Assembly (NCBI RefSeq): GCF_027595985.1
Contig: NC_073302.1
Coordinates: 394,372,403 to 394,436,402, forward strand
From: Sorex araneus
Taxonomy: Eukaryota > Chordata > Mammalia > Eulipotyphla > Soricidae
Reading direction: 5' to 3'
Length of the DNA: 64,000 nucleotides
Positions 56,116 through 64,000 of this stretch are shown in pieces. The notes under the pieces were generated by a model. That model was given only the letters and a program-made list of their open reading frames with translations, had not been told where the DNA came from and searched no databases. Position 1 is the first letter of the stretch, and each line of letters opens with the position of its first letter. The position numbers and the translations under genes were made by a program.

Positions 56116-57489
56116 AACAGAGCGGGATTTAAGTTAACTTTACCTTGAAGTTTCTTGAGAAACTTTTCAACCAAAAATTAACTGGAATAGTAATAAATCT
56201 GAAACATTTCTGATATATCTTATATATCTGTTTTAATAACATACAATACTAATTCAAAAAGAGACATTGATTTTAAAGTTCATGATCTTTGATAATTATA
56301 ATTGTAGTCCTTGTAAATTCAATGAATTATAGATTGGAGCTGATAGCATATTTCAGCAAGTCGTTGGCTGTCAACTGTAACTTTAAACACATAAAATCTG
56401 AAATAAAAAAACAAATTTCTTTTAACCGCAATGTGCGGAGAAAAAATCATTTAGCCCAAGTCATATTTGTGAAAGTTCTTTAAAAAAAAGATAAAATAAA
56501 GGTTTATAATGTTTGGAAACTCTTAAATCATTTTGTTTTTGTATTTTATTTTACTTTCCAACTTTGGTCCAACAAAAACTAACTAGAGTCATGTTAAATC
56601 TAATGCTTTTTGCCAAATAAATCCAAAGATTGTGAAAAATAAGACTTGATAATATGATAATATTTTGATATCGCCCTCTTCCATTTAAGCTCATCAAGAA
56701 AAAATCCATAAAAGAAAATAGTGATTTATCTAAAAGTCAGAAGCACAAACTTGAAGGCTTTGTGGTATTATTCCTTGAATGGATAATGTGATTTTTTTTT
56801 CAGATAATGTTTTTATAGATTAAATTACAGACTAAAAATAATGGAATTTTAAGAACTGGAAAGAATGTTAGTAACTTCTAGAGTACTGTTTAGTAAACTC
56901 TGTCTTGAATGCTGAAACTAATACCTCAAAGAGCAAATATAACTTCCTAAGAACCTCTTGTCTCCAAAGATCACTTTCTATAAAAGCTGGGATCCCAGGC
57001 ACGTGGTACCAATTACATTTCCTACATTGCTGTGAAATACAGACAAAATCAGTTTTGCATTTTTCACAATTTTGAGAGTTATTGATTACAAAGATTTCCT
57101 ATACATATCTTTACATATCTGTGTGTATGCAAATATACTAAAAAGGAATTTTAGCACTAAAATTGAAATGTCACAAAATGTCCATGGGTATATATATTTA
57201 TGCAAAATATGTACATATTATATATATTTTATATGCATATGCATTTACCTATCATACCTGATAAAAGAAAATCCAGATATATAACAACTGAAAAAAATTA
57301 AAATTCTGGGTGGACTTTAAAGTAGTCACATTATTTTAAAATCAGATTTAACTGCAAAATTGATGATGTATTATCTTGTATTTTTAGTGAAAGGGAATTT
57401 CCAATTATTTAAATCATTGTTTTAAGTAATTTAGAATGTGTCTACTTCTATATTTAGCATTTTTAATATTGTGATTCTTTCTCATTCTC
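56116..57489. other. Unique AT-rich DNA
   Basis: No gene or repeat recognised apart from a TATA-rich patch at 57,190-57,245. Confidence 0.5.
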
Positions 57490-57655
57490 CTTTATTGCTT
57501 TTGGGGGCAGACCTAGTGTGCTCAGGATTTACTCTTGTGTCTGTGCTCAGGGATAATTCCTGGCAGTACCCAGCAGACATGTGTGATTCTGAGAATCAAG
57601 CTGGGGTCAGTTGTGTGCAAGGCAAATGTGTTACAACATTATTGGCTCTCCAACT
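57490..57655 (-). mobile_element. SOR-type SINE, old
   Basis: GCTTTTGGGGGCAGACCTAG, TGTGCTCAGGGATAATTCC, GAGAATCAAGCTGGGGTC and GTGCAAGGCAAATGTG. Head decayed. Confidence 0.75.
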
Positions 57656-58510
57656 CTAATATTAAATTTCATTTGTTCTTTCTAAGAAAGCATGGACAAA
57701 AATTGAAATTAGCATATTTATTGATGGGAGGGAAAATACTAAGTTACTATCAATAAGAATTAATTTCCTCTGAACTTAGAATTTCTATAGTGTGCAAATG
57801 TCATTGTGTGCTACATTTAGTGTAGAACTTTTGATCGATGATTAATAAGAGTAAAATTTTAGTGTATAATAATTTTATCATAAGCATATTATTTAATAAA
57901 TTATATTTACTACACAAATGCAATAATATGATTTATCATCATGCATTACATTTAATAATCATGATTATTTACAAAGTGGCCCTTTTGAGTGACTGCTTTT
58001 ATCTAACAGAAAAAAACTGTCCCATTTCATTTTATAGAAAAGTCTGCAATCCATATGGAGCTTTTTTCCTCATAAATATCATTTCTTACTTTAACACAAA
58101 TTTCAGACCAAAGTAAAATAATCTAACCTGCAATATCAAATTGTTACCCATGTCTGCTCTACAATTGCCGTCTGATGATTATTATATATCCTCCAAGTCT
58201 GTAACTCTCATTAGGAGCTGACCAAACTGCTTGAATCCTAACACAGAAAATAGGGTGGACACTTTGCTGAACAGTCTCACTTATAATATTTCTGGCAATA
58301 TTTAGGTACTTTCATGCCAAATAATAGCAAAAGATCACATTAGACCTTAGAAGTACTATTTCTTGCCAGAAAGAATAAGATAAGTGACCATGATGAAATT
58401 TTCAGAGGTTAACTACAATCATGTATTTTTTCAGTCCTCTCTTTGACAATCTCCTATTTCTAGTTAATAATTTTAATTTGCTCATTATATCACATTAAAT
58501 GTGTATGAAA
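57656..58510. other. Unique AT-rich DNA
   Basis: No gene or repeat recognised. Confidence 0.5.
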
Positions 58511-58605
58511 AAACTTTTTTAAATAAATAAGTTTTATTTTATTTTAAATAAATAAGTTTTAAATAAACTTTAAATAAAGTTTTAAATAAACTTTAATTTA
58601 TTTGA
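58511..58605. repeat. AAATAAATAAGTTTTA-type low-complexity repeat
   Basis: Overlapping direct and inverted copies of AAATAAATAAGTTTTA and TTTAAATAAACTTTA fill about 90 bp. Confidence 0.85.
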
Positions 58606-58695
58606 AAGAGCACTAGATTGTAAAAAAAAAAAAAAATCAGTAGACCAGACAGTTTATTGACATCTATTGTGTCTATGGCAAATCACATTTTTTCA

Positions 58696-58741
58696 CATTT
58701 ACTTATTTTGAGAATCTGCAGATTCTCAAAATAAGTAAATG
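58696..58741. repeat. Perfect 46-bp palindrome with no spacer
   Basis: 58,696-58,718 and 58,719-58,741 are exact reverse complements, 23 bp each, centred on CTGCAG. There is no loop and no mismatch. The arm is CATTTACTTATTTTGAGAAT then CTG. Nothing links it to a mobile element. Confidence 0.96.
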
Positions 58742-58933
58742 GTACATCTGTAGGTTGAGTTGCAGAAAGAATGAAGTTTCTTTAAGCTCTAAAATTCAAC
58801 AATTCTCTAAAAGCATGTGCAAATATTATCTACCCATTTTTTACCCACACTTTGTGCTCTTTAGCTTTTCACTCTCAATTACTTTTCAAATAGCGATACC
58901 TTTTCAGACCCAAACCACAGTTAGTTCTTAATC

Positions 58934-59520
58934 ACTTGTATCACTTGTCATGCCACTGATCTTCCATTTGCTTGAGTGGGTGCCAGTAACATCTCCATTC
59001 ATCCCTGTCACATGCTAGTGTAGCCCAATGGCCTCAGCTCGCTCCAGGAACACAAAGAGCCTCAAACTGTTCATTCAGGATTTTGACCAAGTCTGACCAT
59101 CTCGTAGGTGGGTGGCCACACGGTCTTTTGAGATCTGGTGGAATCCAGTTGGTAACAGCTCTAGTCTAGCAGTTGTCTCTGAATCGCATTACGTGTTTGG
59201 CCCATCTGATTTTTGACACCTTGGCAAACAAGATGACATTCCTGATTCCTGACCATAGATGGAGGTCGGAACTCCAGATTCCTTCTCTCACTTTAGTGAA
59301 ACATGATACTCCAAGCATAGCTCTTTTGATTCCTCTTTGGGATACCCGAATATTGTTCTCATCCTGTTTTCATAGGACACAGGTCTCTGAGGCGTGTGTT
59401 AGTGCAGGAAGAACAGTGGAGTCGAAAAGAGGTGCCCAGAGCCGGAGGTTCTTCATCCTCTTAACCACTGCTTCGATGCTATTGAAGGCATTCCACGCTG
59501 CTCTCTTCCTCCTGAGCAGT
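58934..59520 (-). mobile_element. RTE-clade LINE, 3' end, second copy
   Basis: Collinear with 9,546-10,121 throughout, from the CACTTGTATCACTTGTCAT tail to TTCCACG near the 5' end, and then continues about 20 bp further. Conceptual minus-strand words match (RAMLGVS, VREGI, KRP.G.PPTRWSD, LNEQFEAL, RDEWR.YW). Stops and indels make it non-functional. No TSD found. A SINE-B follows directly. Confidence 0.85.
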
Positions 59521-59532
59521 GCTACAGTGCTA

Positions 59533-59786
59533 CTGTCACTGTCACTGTCACTGTCATCCCATTGCTCATCAATTTGTTCCAGCGGGCACCAGTAATGTCT
59601 CTCATTGTGAGACTTATTGTTACCGTTTTTGGCATATTGGATACACTATGGGTAGCTTGCCAGGCTCTGCTGTGCGGGCGTGATACTCTCAGTAGCTTGC
59701 TGGGCTCTCCGAGATGGGTGGACGATTCAAACACGGGTCGACTGCATGAAAGGCGAACGCCCTACTGCTGTGCTATCGCTCCAGCC
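59533..59786 (-). mobile_element. SINE-B with 11-bp TSD
   Basis: Tail (CTGTCA)n, then CCCATTGCTCATCAATTTG, GGCATATTGGATACACTATG, GGTAGCTTGCCAGGCTCTGC and the head end CTATCGCTCCAGCCC. TSD CTACAGTGCTA at 59522-59532 and 59787-59797. Confidence 0.95.
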
Positions 59787-59964
59787 CTACAGTGCTATAC
59801 ATAGTTATAATTGTAAATTAGTATGCTCTTGTGAGGGTAACAGTCACTCTTTTTCTTATATCTCCTATGACATTTAGTATTTTCAGTTATTAATCTGGAC
59901 TGATTTTTAAAAAGAAATCCTTTATTGAATGATTCTTATAACCTTGTTTTATTTCATGTTGCTT

Positions 59965-60125
59965 CTATTTTTTATGTTGGGGTCACATTGGGCAGTTCTC
60001 AGTAATCCTGGCTCTTTGTTTAGGGATTACTCCTGGCAGAATTCAGTGGACCATATGAGGTGGTGGGGATTGAAATGGATTCGCTGGGAGCAAGGTCAGA
60101 ACCACTGTACAATCATTTCAGCACA
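59965..60125 (-). mobile_element. SOR-type SINE, old
   Basis: TTGGGGTCACATTGGGCAGT, GGGATTACTCCTGGCAGAAT, CAGTGGACCATATGAGGTGG and CAATCATTTCAGCAC. Confidence 0.75.
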
Positions 60126-60361
60126 CAGAGAGCCATATTTTAGATGAAAATATGTAATATTGGGACTTAAAAGCAGTAAAAAACTCTAATGGTTTTCATT
60201 TTCATATAATCTTATGAACATTTGACTGATCTTCTATTTCTATTGGCAATGCTGTATTTGAAAAGTCCTTTATTGACGCACATTTCTTATAGTATATTAG
60301 AATCACAATTTTCAGAGAAGGGAATCAAAGAAAGATTTATACATATATTAAGTAATAGAAA

Positions 60362-60605
60362 TTGTCACTGTCATTTTCATCCCATTGCTCATTGATTTGC
60401 TCAAGCGGGCACTGTTAAGATCTCTATTGTGAGACTTCTTGTTACTGTTTTTGGCATATCAAATACACCACAGGTAGTTTGCCAGGCTATGCCGTGCGGG
60501 CGGATACTCTTGGTAACTTGGTAACTTGCCAGGGACGGAGGAATCAAACCTGGGTCAGTCGCATGCAAGGCAAACGCCATACCAGCTGTGTTATTGCTCC
60601 AGTCC
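60362..60605 (-). mobile_element. SINE-B with small internal duplication
   Basis: TTGTCACTGTCATTTTCATC, CTCATTGATTTGCTCAAGCG, GGCATATCAAATACACCACA, GGAATCAAACCTGGGTC and TTATTGCTCCAGTCC. A GGTAACTT unit is doubled near 60,512-60,528. Confidence 0.93.
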
Positions 60606-60747
60606 ATTAAAATAATACTAAAACAAAAAACAAAAACCCCTTGCAATCAGATGCAAGTCCTAATAATAAAATTAAATATATGACTGAAGTATAAAATCTT
60701 GCTATAATAATTTTAAAGTTTTACCTCAAAACAGACACACAGGGGAG

Positions 60748-60960
60748 GGGGCTGGAGTGCTAGAACAGAGGGTAGGACATTTGCCTTGTATGTGGCCAAC
60801 CCGGGTTCAATTCTCTGCATCCTATATGGTCCCCTGAGCACCGGCAGGGGTAAGCATTCTCCCTTGAGCGTATTACTCTCTCTCTCTCTTTCCCTTCCCT
60901 CCACACCTTCAAAATTCTCCAAATCAAACCTGTTCTACTGCAAAAACTAAAAATAAAATA
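60748..60960 (+). mobile_element. SOR SINE with an aberrant 3' half
   Basis: The head and first part of the body are normal (GGGGCTGGAGTGCTAGAACA, GGCCAACCCGGGTTCAATTC, TATATGGTCCCCTGAGCACC). From about 60,860 the usual body is replaced by a CT-rich tract and an unrelated 70-bp segment, then an A-rich end (60,940-60,960). Confidence 0.8.
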
Positions 60961-61396
60961 AAAGCAAGCTCCCAGAAGAGAGTGATGCAGAGAGTCACTT
61001 GCCCACATGCCTGGCTGTCTTCCCCGGGGTCCCTTGGAGGGGATGGGCTCCAGCTTCCCTCCCCACCCCGAGCAGAGCTCCTGGTGGCCAAAGACCACCA
61101 GAACCTAGCCATTCTAGAGGCCCCTCTCCACACGTTCGGACAGGCCTCAGGTGGGCAAGAGACTCTGCATCGCTCTCTTCTGGAAGCTTGCTTTTAAGTC
61201 TCTGGGTGCTGACCGTTGATGGAATTATACACACCTGGGTTCCTCTGCCGGTACCTTCATGCGTGAGGCCTGTTCCAGTGGTCTTCGGCTGCCGGGAGCT
61301 CTGCTCGGGGTGGTGAGGTAAGCTGGAGCCCATCCCCTCCGAGGGACCCTGGGGAAGATAGCCAGGCATACAGCAAGAGACTCTCTCTATATATAT
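60961..61396. mobile_element. C/D body in inverted arrangement
   Basis: 60,961-61,152 carries the C/D body in + sense (CTGTCTTCCCCGGGGTCCCT, GGATGGGCTCCAGCTTCCCT, CACACGTTCGGACAGGCCTC). 61,153-61,396 carries it in - sense (AAGCTTGCTTTTAAGTCTCT, GGTACCTTCATGCGTGAGGC, GGAGCCCATCCCCTCCGAGG). The two halves form long imperfect inverted repeats. This could reflect twin priming or two separate insertions. Open frames on both strands are a by-product. Confidence 0.82.
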
Positions 61397-61496
61397 ACAC
61401 AAATATAATATAGTATATATTTATATATACTTAGTTGTCCTATTACACTTTAATATCACATTATTATTTTAATACAGTTTTTTTTAAATGACAAAA

Positions 61497-62712
61497 TATA
61501 GGGCTAGAAGGAATCCAGCATGTCAGTTACCGTAGGATAACATAGCCTCAGTAGTTTAGGTTTATTGGGTTACTCCCGTTACAGTGCTCCTATTCCTCTT
61601 TGTTTATTTGTAGCTTCTTTCTTAGTGTTCTGTTGACTGTAAATAATGTTTTTCTCTTCTCCTTGAGTCCTTTGCATAGTTTATTCAGAGCAATGTCTTT
61701 TTTGTATGGACACAGGAAGACTTAACAAATGCTATGCTTTTGTAACCTGGGAGTCATTTGACTCTACATGATATTTTCCTCCAGGGCATCTGTTCTCTTG
61801 ACCTAAGCCTCAGCTGCCCTTACTTCCTAGCACCCCCAAAGCACGGTCCCGACGTGGGACAAGAAGGACCCAGGGCAAGCGGTGAGTTGTGTGCTACCCT
61901 GGCATCGAGATGGGCCTGGCCAAAGTGCCTAATGCTTAACTATAAGTTAAGAGCTTGATCATGGACAAATGCTGTCATGATCCAAACAGTGATACTAGAT
62001 TTGGACCCTGCTAGGGTGAGGAATGATTAATCTGGCCTGAGTACTGTGGTCTGAGCCTGTGGCAAGATGTTGCCAGGAGAGCTGCCTTGCAAGCCTCAAT
62101 GTATCCCTTGCTATGTCCATACAAAAATAACTAGTATTAAGATGTTAATAAGTTCCTGGACTAAGGAAAAGAAAAAAACCTTAAGAGTGAGGAAGGGCTT
62201 TGGAGTGCCCTGCCCTCAGGAAGGGCTTTCTTATGTTAATTTGGCTACCTGGCTGGCTGTAGCCTAGAGGGCAAGGGGGGGTGAGACAAGTAGGAGGAGA
62301 GAGAGAAGCCAGAGAGAGGCAGCAGTTGAGGAGTAGATCCAGAGAGAGGCCGGAGCTGGGAGTGCGGGAGATGAGAAAGATGAACGATTGAATAAACGGT
62401 AACTAATCAGCAACCAGCTTGGTCCTCGTTCTTCCTTCGCCTGTCCTTGACCACCGGCCATCCCGATCCAGTCCACACACTGCGGTTCCAGAGCACCGAA
62501 CGCGGGTGGTGAGACAGAGCCGCCCGGAGAGCCCGCGAGTGCACTCGCCCCCTAGGCGTTCTTTAGTTTTTTACAAGTTACTGTCTTCTCATGACTGACT
62601 TCAGGTTCAATACCCAGCTTCCACCAGGAGTGATCCTTGATCACAGAGCCAGTAGTAATCCCCAGGATAGCCAGGTGTGACTAAAAAAGTGTAAACAAAA
62701 TTAGAAAAAAAA
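61497..62712 (+). mobile_element. Old SOR SINE split by an LTR
   Basis: The head begins at about 61,500 (GGGCTAGAAGGAATCCAGCA) and stops at AGTTAC (61,530). The remainder resumes at 62,582 (TGTCTTCTCATGACTGACTT), with B box CAGGTTCAATACCC and body GAGCCAGTAGTAATCCCCAG, ending GCCAGGTGTGACT plus an A-rich tail. Confidence 0.8.
61531..62575 (+). mobile_element. Solo LTR, class II-like, 6-bp TSD
   Basis: A segment of about 1,045 bp lies between two copies of AGTTAC (61525-61530 and 62576-62581). It ends in CA and starts CG, a probable change from TG. A poly(A) signal GAATAAAC lies near 62,389, followed by GC-rich sequence up to 62,555. A 6-bp TSD and long LTR suit class II (ERVK-type) elements. 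No gag, pol or env sequence is present, so this is a solo LTR left by recombination. The family is not identified. Confidence 0.72.
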
Positions 62713-63148
62713 ATGAAATGATTACAAAAGGAGAAAAATATTTACAATATAAAATGCCAATGTATTACTATTTTAGAATTTTGCAGAAAATATTCCAACA
62801 GAAATTTTATATAGGAAGTTGGAGCTTTATACTATTTTTGAAAATAGAGATGATTAAAAAAAAGCCAATGTGTATGAGAATTAGAGTGAAACTTAGTTCA
62901 GAAGTAGAGTTTTTAATTTCTGAAGAAATCTTCTACACAAAATATCTCCAACTTAGTTGGAATGTAAAACATCTGAGTTTATAAAATAGTTAAATGCACC
63001 CGAAGCACATGAATGTAAGGTTGAACTCAATATCTTGAGTTTCATAGGGGAATAATGAACTGTTAAACTATTGTAAGCACATTAGAGTGTCAATTAGTAT
63101 GTGAATATATTCATAATGCAACTTCTTGATAGAGATAACATTTTCTTC
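62713..63148. other. Unique AT-rich DNA
   Basis: Nothing recognised. Confidence 0.5.
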
Positions 63149-63303
63149 TGTCTTTTTCACATTCAGCACTGCTCAGGGGTTACTCCTGTCTCTGTTCTCA
63201 GGAATTACTCTTGGCGGTGCTTGGGGACCAAATGGGATGCCGAGGATTGAAGTGGGATGGGATATGTGCAAGGCAAACTCTCTGCTGTATTATAACTCTG
63301 GCT
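63149..63303 (-). mobile_element. SOR-type SINE, minus strand
   Basis: CACATTCAGCACTGCTCAGG, GGTTACTCCTGTCTCTGTTC, GGACCAAATGGGATGCCGAG and GTGCAAGGCAAACTC, with the head decayed (TATTATAACTCTGGC). Confidence 0.83.
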
Positions 63304-63720
63304 AATATAGATAATTAGTTAACTAAGACTAGAAAGTTGTTCAGAAAATTTAAATTTAAATATAAATAAATATTTCAGCAGATAATAAGAGAATTTCTTG
63401 TCTTAGTTTCCCTGTTGAGAAATAAATCATTTTCCATTAGTTTTGTATCAATTATATCTACTTTACCTGTTTACTTTTGATAAGAATTTTTATATTCTTG
63501 AACAAAATTTATTTGTTGCCTTTTTATGCATACTTTTTGTTTAGTATTAAGGTATATATTATTAAATAGTATATTTAACAATGTAGTTTAATTGTCATTT
63601 TAAATTTATAAGGCATGTAGCATAAGTATCTTTAAAAACAAATTTAAGTTTGCATACTTTTTACTAATTTTCCTATGTATATATAACAAGTAGAAGGCAA
63701 AGTCAGCAACAAAATTCACG
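63304..63720. other. Unique AT-rich DNA
   Basis: Nothing recognised. Confidence 0.5.
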
Positions 63721-63721
63721 T

Positions 63722-63875
63722 GGTCTACTGAATTTGATTTCTGTCCCTACATGTGGTCCCATGGACTCCTACAGAAATAAATGATCTTCGAGCACTGAGC
63801 CAGGAGTAAGTGCTGAGGACAGTCAGATATGACTCAACACTGCCCCCTCTGACTCCCCACCACTTTGAAAAAAAG
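63722..63875 (+). mobile_element. SOR-type SINE, old, 5' head lost
   Basis: CTGAATTTGATTTCTGTCCC (B box region), CATGTGGTCCCATGGACTCC, GAGCCAGGAGTAAGTGCTGA and CAGATATGACTCAACAC, then an A-rich end. A second similar B-box-like piece lies at 63,945-63,960. Confidence 0.65.
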
Positions 63876-64000
63876 AAGAAAAGATAGATACTGTAACTTA
63901 TTCTAGATAATTAGAAGAGGCATGACCAAATGCCATGTGACATACTGAATTCGATTCTGGAATATAAAAAAGGACATTAGTGAATTTACTGTTAAGGTGG

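Noticed and set aside
62264-62476. Minus-strand open frame at the 3' side of the window
   Set aside because: It lies within the LTR, around its poly(A) signal, and has no viral or host protein features.

Overview
This window looks like gene-poor nuclear DNA from a shrew, most likely Sorex (common shrew or a close relative). The main evidence is a young, abundant tRNA-derived SINE. It starts GGGGCTGGAG, has a B box close to GGTTCGATTCC, ends in GTGTGACCC followed by poly(A), and matches what I remember of the shrew SOR family. Mammalian L1s, old MIRs and an RTE-clade LINE fit with this. The DNA is AT-rich, and I find no protein-coding exon, rRNA, functional tRNA, CRISPR array or bacterial feature that I can defend. 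The long open frames fall in microsatellites or repeats, or lack any recognisable domain. The window is therefore intergenic or deep intronic.

Layout. 1-8,850: a large TTCC/CCT tract, SOR copies, L1 3' ends and a double hairpin. 8,850-10,713: an RTE fragment and an L1-type element inserted at the same 11-bp target. 10,714-24,300: mostly unique AT-rich DNA with scattered SOR, L1 and MIR copies. 24,300-27,700: one old L1 broken up by at least five SINEs. 28,988-30,346: a SINE cluster. 31,800-42,300: the longest repeat-poor stretch. 46,000-49,625: a dense block of composite retroelements. 51,063-53,068: a 1.8-kb L1 fragment with a SOR inserted in its tail. 58,500-64,000: a perfect palindrome, a second RTE, RTE-tailed SINEs, an inverted composite element and a class II-type LTR inserted inside a SINE.

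The most interesting content is a network of modular retroelements, called here SOR, SINE-B, C and D. SOR and SINE-B share the tRNA-like head, but SOR ends in poly(A), as L1-mobilised SINEs do. SINE-B instead ends in about 45-55 bp nearly identical to the 3' end of the RTE LINEs at 9,546-10,121 and 58,934-59,520, plus a short microsatellite tail. The SINE-B body derives from the 3' part of a longer element (C, at 46,800-47,548 and 48,927-49,625). C shares its upstream GC-rich, monomer-like body with a poly(A)-ended element (D, at 36,540-37,112 and 47,803-48,590). One body has thus been joined to both RTE-type and L1-type 3' ends. The copies at 13,781-14,007 and 35,941-36,116 are intermediates or chimeras in this network. 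Family names come from memory and the relationships from reading the sequence by eye. Boundaries without a stated target-site duplication (TSD) are approximate.
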